55,311 nucleotides of DNA from CAYIHX01 sp964363305 (GTDB taxonomy: Bacteria; Bdellovibrionota; UBA1018), in contig CAYIHX010000025.1 in NCBI GenBank assembly GCA_964363305.1, forward strand, positions 1-55,311, read 5' to 3'. Below, in pieces: positions 1-9,215 of this stretch (positions within the stretch are counted from its first letter, which is position 1; every line of letters starts with the position of its first letter). The notes beneath the pieces were generated by a model. The model was not told where the DNA came from and ran no database searches. It was given only the letters and a program-made list of their open reading frames with translations. The position numbers and the translations under genes are program-made.

Positions 1-63
1 CTGCATAAGAAAAATTTCCGACCAACTTGACCTCCGCGCCACGGCGATGCACGCCCGCCCGCG

Positions 64-163
64 NNNNNNNNNNNNNNNNNNNNNNNNNNNNNNNNNNNNN
101 NNNNNNNNNNNNNNNNNNNNNNNNNNNNNNNNNNNNNNNNNNNNNNNNNNNNNNNNNNNNNNN
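64..163. other. assembly gap (100 N)
   Basis: A run of exactly 100 N, the usual placeholder for a gap of unknown size. It borders a 12-bp tandem repeat, which probably broke the assembly. Reading frames cannot be trusted across it. Confidence 0.99.
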
Positions 164-230
164 CCGTCACCCGCGCCGTCACCCGCGCCGTCACCCGCGC
201 CGTCACCCGCGCCGTCACCCGCGCCGTCAC
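164..230 (+). repeat. 12-bp tandem repeat CCGTCACCCGCG
   Basis: Five perfect copies of CCGTCACCCGCG plus a seven-base partial copy directly follow the gap; the array may extend into it. In one forward frame it encodes repeated Ser-Pro-Ala-Pro. The unit is short and has no spacers, so it is a minisatellite and not a CRISPR. Confidence 0.9.
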
Positions 231-433
231 GTGGCGCACTGCGTCCCGCGCTGAGTTCTGCGCCGCCGCGTTCGGTGAGTTTCTCGCAGTGCATGGATCG
301 CGAACCGTTCGTCTATTTGTTGATGGATCGTCAAGCCTTCAGCGCATCCCAGGGCGACGCCTTGTTGCGTCTTTTGCAACGAGGACTGCGGAGCCCCTGG
401 TTGCATTTGAGCAGTGAGGGGTCTCTCAAGTGA
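164..433 (+). CDS. C-terminal fragment of an SPAP-repeat protein (partial)
   Basis: An open frame runs from the gap to a TGA at 431-433. It encodes an SPAP repeat followed by about 65 non-repetitive residues containing the stretch DREPFVYLLMDRQAFSASQ. The proline-alanine-serine repeat resembles linkers of secreted or envelope proteins, and the tail could be a small domain. The start lies in or before the gap, so length and frame upstream are unknown. I do not recognise the family. It could also be a chance frame through a repeat. Confidence 0.3.
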   Translation, partial: PSPAPSPAPSPAPSPAPSPAPSRGALRPALSSAPPRSVSFSQCMDREPFVYLLMDRQAFSASQGDALLRLLQRGLRSPWLHLSSEGSLK

Positions 434-480
434 AGAAATCCTCAGATGGTCGAGGCGAATTAATAAAAAAAACTAACAAA

Positions 481-545
481 TTCAAATAGATATATGATTT
501 GCATTATTTCTTAATAGTGTATTAAAATAGTAATGTAATACATGG
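481..545 (+). promoter_or_regulatory. AT-rich putative promoter region of the FG-GAP gene
   Basis: An unusually AT-rich stretch in a GC-rich window precedes the large lipoprotein gene. TTGCAT (499-504) and TATTAA (520-525) are possible -35 and -10 boxes, but the spacer of 15 is shorter than ideal. The assignment rests on composition and position. Confidence 0.35.
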
Positions 546-565
546 GTCATCCGTAGGAGTTGTAC

Positions 566-3500
566 GTGAGTTGGATACGGGTCTTTCTACCGCGAGCTTT
601 GCTCGCACTGAGTGCCAGCGCGGGCTTCGTCGCCTGCAATGCCGATCTGGGCGTGGTCCAGAACGCGGGGCTGAGCGCGACCACGGAGTTCGACGGCGCT
701 AAAGAGGCCGTGGTGCTCTCACCGAACGCGGTACGCGTGACCTGGGATACTTCCCCTAAATTTTCATCTTACGAAGTGTATGTCAGCTCGCAAGGCGCCC
801 CGGTCGGGACCACCCGCTTCGGCAGCTTCACCATCACCGGTTTGCTTCCGGAGACTCCTTACCGTTTCAAAGTGAAGGGAATCCCGGTCGATACCGCGAA
901 TCGTCCTCGCGTCGACGGCTCGAACAAAGAGCTGACGGGGACGACCTGGCCCACCTTCACCGGCGTGACCGTGGTCGCGGCGCTTTCAAAAGATCGAATT
1001 CGGGTCACCTGGGGCTATGCGCCCGAGGGGCCTTCCTTCAAGATCTTCGTGGGTGCTGGAAGTTCGATCGCGGACATCGACCTCAATAATCCCGCGACCA
1101 CGGTCTCGGCGAGAACCGTCGACGTCGCGAAACTGGCGAGCGGCCTCAGCCTCCAGCCGCAGACCGTGTACGCCGTGGTCGTGCGCGCCACCTTCCTTGA
1201 TGGCACGTCTGAGTCGAACTCATCCGTCATCACCGCCACCACCTCGCCCGCGATCGATCCGCTGCCGACGATTGCGGTCGATACCGCGGTCTTTACCCGT
1301 ACGCCCGCTTTCACGGTGACCGGCGCCTCGGCTGACTACCGCACGCGCTTCCGCCTCGCGGGCTCGGTGATCGCCGAAGTGACCGGCAACGGCACCGCGC
1401 AGGTGCCGAGCGCGTTTCAACTCGCATTAGGTAGTAATACGATCCAGGTTTCGGTCGAGCAGGGGGCCTACACCTCGCAGCTTCCCGATGTCGTCGTGAA
1501 GGTGAGAAGGGCCGACCTGACGACGCTCACCCCCGCGCCCGAGGTGGGCGTCGGGCCTCCGCAGGGGCTCGGCTACGCGCAAGCCGCGGGCGATTACAAC
1601 TGTGACGGCTATGACGATCTCGCCGTCAGCGCCCCGCAGGGGTGGTTTGAGCCCACCGTGGGCATGTCGAGCAATTTCGCCTCCCAAGGCCCGGATGGGG
1701 GAGTCTACGTCTACTACGGGACCCCGACGGGCCTTCGCATCCCGAATGGCTCGAATGGCGTGCCTCAGCCGCAGGCCAGCCCGGCTGCGCTGCTCGACCC
1801 CCTGCTGATCACCCGGCCGATCCGCAATATCAACGGTTCGCTTTTGGGCTATTCAAATGGTGGTTCGACCTTCGGGGTCAATCTCGCGGCCGGAAATCTC
1901 AATGCGGATCTGGTGACAGGCAATGACTGCGATGACCTCGTTGTCGTGGGAACCTCGGTTACTGGGGCGTCGATCACCGGAAATGCCGTGGCCAACGAAG
2001 TGTGGGTGCTGTTCGGCAGTACCTATGGCCCGCAAGTCAATTACGACAACATCATCAGCAATAACTTGGCGACTGATCCCTGCGCCGGCACGGCTTGCGC
2101 CCCGCTGGTACTCTATCTCACGGTGGCGCCGGGAGCGTCCGCTTCGGGTTGGGGCAGCGGCCTTGCGATCGGCCGGTTTCACGACGCTTCTGACACCTAC
2201 GGGGGCCCCGATACCTACCTCGATCTCGCCATCGGTGCTCCTCGAAGCTGGGTCGGGGGCGCGGACAAAGGGTCCGTACACATCTATTACGGCGGGCCGG
2301 GCGGAATTCGCCGCACCCCCTACCTCCCTACGCGCATCGACGCGCCCGCGGCCGCGACCGTCGCCACCAGCTTCGGCAGCTTCGGTACTTCGCTCGCGGC
2401 GGCGGACATCGATGCGGACAACATCGACGATCTCATTGTCGGCTCACCGGGCGACTTGAACGGCGGCACCCTCCGCGGGAGCGTCTATGTCTTCGGTTCT
2501 CTCTCAAGCGGGGTCGCGGCCGCGAACCAGTTCCCCGCTGGAATCCCGGTCTGCGGCACGGCGCTTCCGGCCGCGTGCTTGCAGCTCAAGAGTCCCACCC
2601 ATCCGAATGTAAATTCCGTTTACTTCGGAGCCGTTGTCGCCGCCGCGGGCGATCTCAACGGCGATGCGCTCGATGATTTTGCGGTGGGCACGGGTTCTCG
2701 GTATCCTGTGAGTATTTTGACCAGTGGCCTCAACTATCTTCGGCCCTCGGTGAATATCTATTATGGTGGAAATGCGGCCGCGAACTCGCCTCAACTTTCG
2801 CTGGGCTGCGTGACCGGTGACGTGAATGGCGCCGGAGGCGCTTGCACGGTCGTGACCGCGCCCACGCATCCGGATAGCTGCACGCCGCTTCCGGCTCAGG
2901 GCGGCGCCGGCACGCTCGGCTCGAACTGTAAGGTGCTCGATTTCGTACCTCTTCCGAGCGTGACTCCCTCCCTCTCCGTCGCGCTCCAAGGGCGCAACGC
3001 CCGCAGCGTGGGCCGCGTGAACATCAACGCCGGAGGCACGCCGGATGATCTGATCATCGGTGATCCGTACTATCACGCCACCAATCGCCCGACGGGTTCG
3101 AGCATTGAGCTTCTCTACGGGCAAGCCAACGGCCTGAACGTCTTCGGCACGCAGGTGCGCCCCCTCTTCACCACCGGGCCGGACTGGCTGGGCTTCAGCG
3201 TCGCGGCCGGAAATTTCAATGGTGACTCGTATACCGACATTTCCGCCGGTGCGCCCAGAAGTAGCACGTTCGCGGGGAACATGTCCGGGACGGTTTACAC
3301 ATTCTTGGGAACTCCCTCGGGGATTTCATCCGGCGCGAGCCCGACCGTCATTTCAGCCAATGTCTCGAAGGTGACGACAGCTCATCCGGTGGCGCCTTCA
3401 GTCGCGGCTTGGACTAATACCACCTGGGTGGGCCCGATCGGGGATGTGAATGGCGACGGGTTCGCGGACGCAGCTTTCAAGATCAATGCGCAGACCACCG

Positions 3501-5173
3501 TCGAAGCGCTCGGTATGGAGGTCGATGCGGTCATTGTCTTCGGCTCATCCAACGGCTTGATTCTCGATTCCGCGACTTGTCCGACGCCCTGCCGTCCGCT
3601 CCTCAACCCTGCGAGCTTGACGGATCCCCGTCTTCTTCCCGTTCAGTCTTCGAACGATCTCAACGGCGCGGCCATCATGCATATGTTCATCGCCGGCGTC
3701 GGCGACACGAACAGCGACGGTTATGACGAGCTGGTGACCACCACTGGTTACCCGAATCCGGCGACCGGGTATCGCATGGTCCTGTACATGGGTTCACCCA
3801 GTGGTCCGGCGGTGGCGGGGGATGCCGTTCTTCCCTCGTCCGCGGGGCCGTACGATCCTCGCATTCTCTTCTCGAATAGCTCCGTGGCCCCGGCGGTCGA
3901 TGATTCGCTCGCGCAAGGGGGCACTTATCAGAAGCTGGCCCACGGCGATTTCAATGGGGACGGTTATTCCGACTTTGTCGGCACTTCCTATATCACCAGC
4001 GGGATCAGCATGTATGGCCTCGTCATCTACGGTGGGGCAAATGGCCTGCAGTCGGATGGCGTGTTGACCTATCCGGGTACGGAGGTCGTCGCGCAGACGC
4101 CTTGCTCGGTGCCGCCCGGGGGCGATGCCGCGCAACCCGTTTGCAAGGCCCAGCGTTTGAACCCTCCGAACGCCAACGCGATGTTCATGGGATCCTCCGT
4201 CGCCGTCGGGGATTTCAATGGTGACTCTTACATGGACGTCGCGCTCGGCGCCGCGCGCGATGATATCGCCGCCGCGGACGACAACGGCACGGTCTATGTG
4301 TTCTGGGGTAGCCCGACGGGTTTGAAGTATGGGGTCAGCGATACCGGGACAAGTGGAACTTTGATTATCCCACCACGACTACTCGTCGAAAACCCTCGTT
4401 GGGCCGGCGATAACATGGCCTCGGTGGGCGATGTGAACGGTGATGGCTTTGATGAGCTGCTGATTGGCGCCTCTTATACGGATATGCCGGCCGGTCAGTC
4501 CGGCGGGGCGTTCATGTTCTACGGCTGCGGCAATGGTGTGAATACCGGCGGCCCGATCACGGCCGGTTGTCCGCAGGGCTTCTATCGCGTGACGGGCGAC
4601 GGCGTGGAGCCCGACCCTCTCAACGACGTGGTTCACATGGCGGATTCTTGCGACGGAACCGGCTGCAAGATCCTGACGTTCATGCCGACCGCCGCGGAGT
4701 TTGACGCCGCGACTTCGAATTCCTTCTATTACAACTACTATGGGACGAACACGATGATGGGTCTTGGCGACCTTCATTCGTCCGCGTCGGACACGGGCCC
4801 TCGGTACAATGACGTCGCCATCGGAGGTTACTACTATATTTGGTACTGCACGGCGCCGGGGTGTACGCAGAGCCAGTGGTTTGCTGGCAACCTGGTGATC
4901 TATTCAGGTACGCCTCAGGGGCTCAAGTTCGGCACCCTGAGTCGCAACCCGGCTTGCGCGAATGGCGCCTGCAATCCCTACCTCGTTCAGCCGCCTGCGT
5001 CGGATTTCGCCGCGCTCCAGTGGTTCTTCCTCGGCTACAAGGGGAACCAGCACTTCAATACCAACACGGATTTTAACGGCGATGGTTACCGCGACGTGCT
5101 GATTCCGACGAACTATTACCAGACGCCCGTGAATCGCACGATCAATGGTACTGGCTTCTTCATGCTGCAATAA
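566..5173 (+). CDS. giant FN3 / FG-GAP repeat lipoprotein
   Basis: About 1535 residues. GTG 566 is chosen because AGGAG (555-559) sits six bases before it; TTG 560 in the same frame is too close. The signal peptide ends in a lipobox-like FVAC, so a lipoprotein is likely. Two fibronectin type III-like domains follow (roughly residues 45-225, each with an RVTW strand). The remainder, from about residue 340, is an integrin-alpha-like FG-GAP propeller region. At least nine canonical Ca-binding loops of type GDxNGDGxxD are visible, for example near nt 1588, 2649, 3213, 3441, 3702, 3946, 4208, 4429 and 5068, with about four degenerate ones. Such proteins are usually surface adhesins or matrix binders stabilised by calcium. 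The length suggests two or more propellers. The ligand is unknown. Confidence 0.85.
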   Translation: MSWIRVFLPRALLALSASAGFVACNADLGVVQNAGLSATTEFDGAKEAVVLSPNAVRVTWDTSPKFSSYEVYVSSQGAPVGTTRFGSFTITGLLPETPYRFKVKGIPVDTANRPRVDGSNKELTGTTWPTFTGVTVVAALSKDRIRVTWGYAPEGPSFKIFVGAGSSIADIDLNNPATTVSARTVDVAKLASGLSLQPQTVYAVVVRATFLDGTSESNSSVITATTSPAIDPLPTIAVDTAVFTRTPAFTVTGASADYRTRFRLAGSVIAEVTGNGTAQVPSAFQLALGSNTIQVSVEQGAYTSQLPDVVVKVRRADLTTLTPAPEVGVGPPQGLGYAQAAGDYNCDGYDDLAVSAPQGWFEPTVGMSSNFASQGPDGGVYVYYGTPTGLRIPNGSNGVPQPQASPAALLDPLLITRPIRNINGSLLGYSNGGSTFGVNLAAGNLNADLVTGNDCDDLVVVGTSVTGASITGNAVANEVWVLFGSTYGPQVNYDNIISNNLATDPCAGTACAPLVLYLTVAPGASASGWGSGLAIGRFHDASDTYGGPDTYLDLAIGAPRSWVGGADKGSVHIYYGGPGGIRRTPYLPTRIDAPAAATVATSFGSFGTSLAAADIDADNIDDLIVGSPGDLNGGTLRGSVYVFGSLSSGVAAANQFPAGIPVCGTALPAACLQLKSPTHPNVNSVYFGAVVAAAGDLNGDALDDFAVGTGSRYPVSILTSGLNYLRPSVNIYYGGNAAANSPQLSLGCVTGDVNGAGGACTVVTAPTHPDSCTPLPAQGGAGTLGSNCKVLDFVPLPSVTPSLSVALQGRNARSVGRVNINAGGTPDDLIIGDPYYHATNRPTGSSIELLYGQANGLNVFGTQVRPLFTTGPDWLGFSVAAGNFNGDSYTDISAGAPRSSTFAGNMSGTVYTFLGTPSGISSGASPTVISANVSKVTTAHPVAPSVAAWTNTTWVGPIGDVNGDGFADAAFKINAQTTVEALGMEVDAVIVFGSSNGLILDSATCPTPCRPLLNPASLTDPRLLPVQSSNDLNGAAIMHMFIAGVGDTNSDGYDELVTTTGYPNPATGYRMVLYMGSPSGPAVAGDAVLPSSAGPYDPRILFSNSSVAPAVDDSLAQGGTYQKLAHGDFNGDGYSDFVGTSYITSGISMYGLVIYGGANGLQSDGVLTYPGTEVVAQTPCSVPPGGDAAQPVCKAQRLNPPNANAMFMGSSVAVGDFNGDSYMDVALGAARDDIAAADDNGTVYVFWGSPTGLKYGVSDTGTSGTLIIPPRLLVENPRWAGDNMASVGDVNGDGFDELLIGASYTDMPAGQSGGAFMFYGCGNGVNTGGPITAGCPQGFYRVTGDGVEPDPLNDVVHMADSCDGTGCKILTFMPTAAEFDAATSNSFYYNYYGTNTMMGLGDLHSSASDTGPRYNDVAIGGYYYIWYCTAPGCTQSQWFAGNLVIYSGTPQGLKFGTLSRNPACANGACNPYLVQPPASDFAALQWFFLGYKGNQHFNTNTDFNGDGYRDVLIPTNYYQTPVNRTINGTGFFMLQ

Positions 5174-5323
5174 AAGCGGGATCCGAGCACCTTTTGATGC
5201 CGGGCGCGTCATTGCGGGGGGCCGGGGGGGGGTGGCCCCCCNNNNNNNNNNTCAGTACTGTGACACCGCAGCGAACTCCCGTCTTGACGCGCCCGGCATC
5301 AAAAGGTGCTCGGATCCCGCTTT
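5173..5323. repeat. 39-bp perfect inverted repeat around an assembly gap
   Basis: The arms 5173-5211 and 5285-5323 are exact reverse complements over 39 bases. Between them lie a G-rich/C-rich run, ten N, and about 33 bases. The left arm begins at the last base of the upstream stop codon. It could be a very strong hairpin after the FG-GAP gene, or a scaffolding artefact in which the same contig end was joined in inverted orientation. Confidence 0.9.
5242..5251. other. assembly gap (10 N)
   Basis: Ten N next to homopolymeric G and C runs, inside the loop of the 39-bp inverted repeat. Local sequence on both sides should be treated as low quality. Confidence 0.99.
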
Positions 5324-5359
5324 AGCTCCTCCCCGTTCCCGCCGATACATCCATTGGAT

Positions 5360-6169
5360 ATGAATTTTTCCACACTGCTCGGCTTTATTGGTGCACTCGC
5401 GGTCTTCCTTCACTCCGTGCTCACGTCGACCTCGAATCGAGGGGTCTTCCTGAATGAGCACGGCATCATCATCGTGATGGGCGGAACGCTCACGGCCGGG
5501 GCCATCTGCTTCCCCCTTTTTCGTATGTTCAAGCTCGCTCTGATGGCCTTCAAAAAGATGCTCTTCGGGCAGCAGATCGACTACCGCGCCACGATTAAAC
5601 AGATGGTCGAGATGGCGGATAAAGTCCGCACCGATCCCAATTTCCTCAAAAAAGAGGTTGGCGTGATCCGCCAGCCCTTCTTGAAAGAATCCATCTCGCT
5701 CGTGAATGACGGATTCCCTGAAGATCAGATCCGCGAAATCCTCGAGACTCGAATCGCGACCCATAAAAGCCGCAACAACAACGAGACGAAGATTTTCCAG
5801 ACCATGGCGAAATTTCCGCCCGCCTTCGGCCTGCTCGGCACCACCCTCGGCATGATCGCCCTGCTCCAAGAACTGGGCACTGAGGACGCCGTGAAGAAAA
5901 TTGGCCCCGCCATGGCGATCGGCCTCGTCGCGACGATGTACGGCATCACGCTCTCCAACTTCGTCTTCATCCCCATCGCGGAGAATCTCGCTGAGAAAAA
6001 CCGCGAAGACACGACTTTACGCAAAATCATCCTCGAGGGAGTGCTCATGCTCAAAAGCCGCATGCACCCGCTTTTGATCGAAGAAAAGCTCAACTCCTAC
6101 CTCCTGCCCAGCGAACGCATCTCGCTCCGCGGCGGGGGCAGCGGAGACAGCGGCCGTAAGGCCGCCTAG
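5360..6169 (+). CDS. motA: flagellar motor stator protein MotA
   Basis: 269 residues from ATG 5360; the frame extends upstream to GTG 5306 but that adds residues encoded by the inverted repeat, before the first membrane segment. MotA/PomA-type inner-membrane ion channel subunit that turns the flagellar rotor with MotB. Four hydrophobic segments are placed as in MotA: two at the N-terminus (FSTLLGFIGALAVF, then IIIVMGGTLTAGAICF), a cytoplasmic domain with charged helices, then PPAFGLLGTTLGMIALL and AMAIGLVATMYGITLS, the MotA/ExbB signature. motB starts 20 bases downstream, so the two form an operon. TolQ/ExbB is less likely given the partner and length. Confidence 0.93.
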   Translation: MNFSTLLGFIGALAVFLHSVLTSTSNRGVFLNEHGIIIVMGGTLTAGAICFPLFRMFKLALMAFKKMLFGQQIDYRATIKQMVEMADKVRTDPNFLKKEVGVIRQPFLKESISLVNDGFPEDQIREILETRIATHKSRNNNETKIFQTMAKFPPAFGLLGTTLGMIALLQELGTEDAVKKIGPAMAIGLVATMYGITLSNFVFIPIAENLAEKNREDTTLRKIILEGVLMLKSRMHPLLIEEKLNSYLLPSERISLRGGGSGDSGRKAA

Positions 6170-6189
6170 GCACGAACAGGAAGGGAGTC

Positions 6190-6954
6190 ATGGCCGTACA
6201 ACCCCCAGCAGCCCCACCGCCCCCCTCGAACGGCGCCCCCAAGGGCCCTGGCGCGGCTTCGGCTCAGGTCGTTCAGCGCAGGCATGATGACGACGAGGAG
6301 CACGAGGGCGGCGGCCACGACGATTCCAACTGGATCATTTCCTACGCCGACATGATGACCCTCCTCGCGGTCTTCTTCATTCTGATGTTCTCGATGTCGA
6401 CGCCGAATCTGAAGAAGATGGAAGAGATGAAGAAGGCGACGGTCGAAGCATTCGGTGGCCACTACAAAGAGCCCCACGAAAAACTCGCCGACCAATTTCG
6501 CAAAGTGATCAAAGAGGCCGGTCTCGAGAATCAGGTGAAGATCGAGAGCGATGAGAGCGGCGTGATCGCCACTTTCCGAGGTACCGTGTTCTTCGACAGC
6601 GGCAAGTCCGAGTTGATCGACGAGGGCGCCGAGACCCTGCGTCGGCTGGCCGAGGCCGTGAAGAAGGCTGCCGGCGATTACAAGATCGTGGTCGAGGGCC
6701 ATACGGATGACAATGCGATTTCCTCCCCGATGTTCCCGTCGAACTGGGAGCTCTCCGGCGCTCGCGCCTCGCGCGTGATTCGGATGTTCGAGAGCCTGGG
6801 CTTCCACGAAAACAAACTCACCGCCATCGGCTTCGGTTCAACGAGGCCGCTGGTTCAGAATCGCGACCCCCAGGGTAACGCGATTCCCGTCAACCAGGCG
6901 AACAACCGCCGCGTCGTGCTCCGGGTGGTGAAGCCGGAAACCGCCATTCAATAG
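6190..6954 (+). CDS. motB: flagellar motor stator protein MotB
   Basis: 254 residues. A proline-rich and acidic cytoplasmic N-terminus (1-46) is followed by the plug/transmembrane segment NWIISYADMMTLLAVFF, whose Asp54 corresponds to the conserved ion-carrying aspartate. The C-terminal OmpA-like peptidoglycan-binding domain (about 120-250) contains VVEGHTDD and the NRRVVLRV end. It anchors the stator to the cell wall while MotA surrounds it. The ribosome site GGAAGGGAG precedes ATG 6190. Its last seven bases overlap the 3' end of the convergent methyltransferase gene. Confidence 0.93.
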   Translation: MAVQPPAAPPPPSNGAPKGPGAASAQVVQRRHDDDEEHEGGGHDDSNWIISYADMMTLLAVFFILMFSMSTPNLKKMEEMKKATVEAFGGHYKEPHEKLADQFRKVIKEAGLENQVKIESDESGVIATFRGTVFFDSGKSELIDEGAETLRRLAEAVKKAAGDYKIVVEGHTDDNAISSPMFPSNWELSGARASRVIRMFESLGFHENKLTAIGFGSTRPLVQNRDPQGNAIPVNQANNRRVVLRVVKPETAIQ

Positions 6955-7751
6955 TGACCGCGTTTTTCGATCAAAAAGCCGCGAAGCGGAAATTCGAAAG
7001 CGAGAGCCTCCGCGCCGTCGAAGAACTCGTGCAGCCGGGCTCCAATGTCAGTTCGATGATGGGCTCGCGCCTCGTTGCCGAGAAGCGATCGGCTGTAGCT
7101 TTCAAAGCGCGCTTGGGAAAAAATCAGGCCCGCTAGGGCCTCCACCGTGAGCTGCTGTTCGAAGAAAGGCGGCGTGCCCGGTAGGTCGCCGAGGGGGCGC
7201 CATTGTTTCACTTCGGGGCGAACCAGGAGTGCTTGCAGCAGCTCTTTTAACTTTCCCCGAGGGGTCTGTTCCGGCAGTTTCCAAAGGGTATTGAATTGGC
7301 GCCGAATCCATTCATTCAGTTTGGGGCGTGCCGCGACGATCGGAAACCGATATTCGAAGATGAGCGCCGCTCCTCCCGGCTTCAGAATGCGCAGCAGCTC
7401 ATCGTTCACGGCCGGTCGGTTCATCCAGTGATAGGCCGAAGCGATGAGCACGGCGTCCACGGTTCCTGTCGTGAGGCCGGTCTTTTCCGCGCTCGTCGTC
7501 AGAATGGAGATGCGGGAATCGTTCGCGCACTCGAGGCGTGCGCGTTCCGCCATCTCCACCGAAGGTTCGATGCCGATGAACCGACCCGGGGCACCCGCCT
7601 CGACCAAGGAAAGCAAGGAGAGGCCGGTGCCCGCGCCGAGATCCACGATGATGCTTGACGCAGTCAAGCGCGTCAGGAGCGACGTGAACAGGCTGCGAGG
7701 ATAACGCGGACGAAACGCGTGGTAGCCCTGTGGCTCATGCAGTGGACTCAT
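6948..7751 (-). CDS. class I SAM-dependent methyltransferase
   Basis: 267 residues from ATG 7751. An upstream in-frame extension to 7961 would run into the divergent gene's start and adds a low-quality leader, so it is not used. Motif I is IVDLGAGTG (binds the SAM methionine end), followed by an acidic residue in IGIEPSVEM (ribose), a DAVLIASAYHWMN stretch and ILKPGG, typical of Methyltransf_11 type enzymes. The substrate cannot be told; the family methylates small molecules, quinones or proteins. The 3' end overlaps motB convergently by seven bases. No operon partner. Confidence 0.8.
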   Translation of the reverse strand: MSPLHEPQGYHAFRPRYPRSLFTSLLTRLTASSIIVDLGAGTGLSLLSLVEAGAPGRFIGIEPSVEMAERARLECANDSRISILTTSAEKTGLTTGTVDAVLIASAYHWMNRPAVNDELLRILKPGGAALIFEYRFPIVAARPKLNEWIRRQFNTLWKLPEQTPRGKLKELLQALLVRPEVKQWRPLGDLPGTPPFFEQQLTVEALAGLIFSQARFESYSRSLLGNEARAHHRTDIGARLHEFFDGAEALAFEFPLRGFLIEKRGHY

Positions 7752-7936
7752 GTCCGGAGCTTCCCGCTGTTGCGGGACGGATTCAAGGGCCCGCTCTGGG
7801 CCAACTGGGCCAAAATAGAACACCGGTGAGACATCCTGGGCGGGGCGGCCCGCCGCGCCAGGCTCAGCATGAAATAGAAATGCGTTGAAGGCGGCACGCG
7901 GTATGCAAAAGCAAATCTCAAAGTAGGCATTTAACC

Positions 7937-7943
7937 AAGGAGG
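7937..7943 (+). promoter_or_regulatory. strong ribosome binding site AAGGAGG
   Basis: AAGGAGG five bases before ATG 7949 fixes the start of the CBS-DUF2267 gene and argues against the long upstream extension of the divergent methyltransferase. Confidence 0.8.
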
Positions 7944-7948
7944 ATGCA

Positions 7949-8821
7949 ATGCGACAGTCACTTGAGCCGTATATTCATGGAGGGATGTTGGTTCTGCGCG
8001 ATACGACTTCCGCTCGCGATGCGGCCCGCGCGCTCTACGAGCGTCGGGTGGGTAGTGTGGTGGTTTGCGACGACGACGGAAAGGTCGTCGGCTTGTTGAC
8101 CGACCGTGATTTAACCGGGCAGGTGTTGGCTTTCAATTACCCGCCTGAGACGGAGATTCGCGAATTCATGAGCGAGGATGTCCTGTCCGTGGGTGAGTCG
8201 GATTCCGTCGAGGACGTGGTCCAGCTCATGATCGAGAACGGGATCAGGCGGGTGCCGGTCATCCGAAAGGGGCAGGGGGCGCGTGAGCGCTGCGTGGGGA
8301 TGGTGAGTCTCGATGACCTGATTATTGAGCGGGCGATCGCGCCGGAGCAGCTGCGCCAGATTGTGGCCCATCAGGTGCTTCGAGTGGAGCACCAGGGAGA
8401 GAAGCTGCGTCGAAGCGACGATGCGCATGAGGCTCGCCTCGAGCAGTCCTTGAATCGTTTTTTTAATCTAGCTTCGCGCCATATGGGGTTGCCGCGACCG
8501 AGGGTCGATGAAGTCGCTTTTCATTTGCTGAGCACGGTGGTTCAGCGCCTTCCGGCAACCGGGGCGGTTCAGCTGATTTCTCAGCTTCCGCGCCTTTTGC
8601 AGGAGGATCTGCTGGGCCTGCGGGCCGGCCCGAATCGAAAGGTGACCGCCGAGTCGACACTGCAGGGGCTCAGCGCCCAGTATGGGCTGAGCCTCGCGAC
8701 AGCAGCGGCGGTGATGGAAGGGTTCTGGACGGCGCTCGAGGAGTTCACCAACGGGTCGAAGGAGGTGGTGCAGGCGCTGGGTCAGCTGCCAGAACGGATG
8801 CGGGCGCTTTTTGGGCCGTGA
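7949..8821 (+). CDS. CBS-pair protein with C-terminal DUF2267 domain
   Basis: 290 residues. Two CBS motifs occupy about 1-135: the first has GSVVVCDDDGKVVGLLTDRD, the second follows FMSEDVLSVGESDSVEDVV and ends MVSLDDLII. CBS pairs bind adenosine nucleotides such as AMP, ATP or SAM and act as energy or stress sensors. Residues about 165-285 resemble DUF2267 (HLLSTVVQRLPATGAVQLIS, then LPRLLQEDLLGL), a helical domain found in stress-induced proteins. The CBS-DUF2267 fusion suggests a soluble stress or metabolic sensor. It stands alone, with a strong ribosome site. Confidence 0.78.
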   Translation: MRQSLEPYIHGGMLVLRDTTSARDAARALYERRVGSVVVCDDDGKVVGLLTDRDLTGQVLAFNYPPETEIREFMSEDVLSVGESDSVEDVVQLMIENGIRRVPVIRKGQGARERCVGMVSLDDLIIERAIAPEQLRQIVAHQVLRVEHQGEKLRRSDDAHEARLEQSLNRFFNLASRHMGLPRPRVDEVAFHLLSTVVQRLPATGAVQLISQLPRLLQEDLLGLRAGPNRKVTAESTLQGLSAQYGLSLATAAAVMEGFWTALEEFTNGSKEVVQALGQLPERMRALFGP

Positions 8822-8825
8822 GGCA

Positions 8826-9215
8826 TTACGACCAAATGGAGTCGTATTGGTAAAGATCGCGTGGATATTCATACCAGGCAACGGGCTTCCCAGCTTCAAA
8901 ACGCCAGATATGAGCGGAGCGATATTCGACGGGTTTTCCCTGCCGAGTGAGTCGATTCGTGGTGAGCACCATCCCGTGCCGGTCGCTGGCCATGATTTCG
9001 TGGACTTCGGTTTTGAAAGTCCCGCCGGACATCTCTTTCAATTGAACGTAATACTCGGATGCGAACGTCTTACGATCGTACTTCCCCGCGAGGCGGCTTT
9101 TTCCGGCGAGCTGAAAGGTGCAGTTCTCGGCACATGCGCTCAGCGCAGCGTCGAGGTTTCCGGCAGCGAAGTTCTGATAGATTTTTTCGAGAAGAGAGGC
9201 GTGGGGATGCGACAT
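8826..9215 (-). CDS. SnoaL/NTF2-like small protein
   Basis: 129 residues from ATG 9215, chosen because the domain starts there (SLLEKIYQNFAAGNLDAAL) and GAGGGAAG lies upstream; ATG 9242 is an alternative. The cone-shaped NTF2/SnoaL fold is suggested by the opening helix, CAENCTFQLAG, a long middle strand pair and the closing HIWRFEAGKPVAWYEY. Members are isomerases, hydrolases or ligand-binding proteins; the pocket here cannot be assigned. It ends just past the convergent CBS gene. Confidence 0.6.
   Translation of the reverse strand: MSHPHASLLEKIYQNFAAGNLDAALSACAENCTFQLAGKSRLAGKYDRKTFASEYYVQLKEMSGGTFKTEVHEIMASDRHGMVLTTNRLTRQGKPVEYRSAHIWRFEAGKPVAWYEYPRDLYQYDSIWS

Noticed and set aside
164..230. 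Possible CRISPR array
   Set aside because: Units are 12 bp, directly adjacent and without spacers; no cas genes are present.
5173..5323. Inverted repeat as ends of an insertion sequence
   Set aside because: Only about 70 bases lie between the arms, with no transposase and no target duplication visible.
7752..7961. Longer methyltransferase start at 7961
   Set aside because: It overlaps the ribosome site and start of the divergent CBS gene, and the added residues show no domain.
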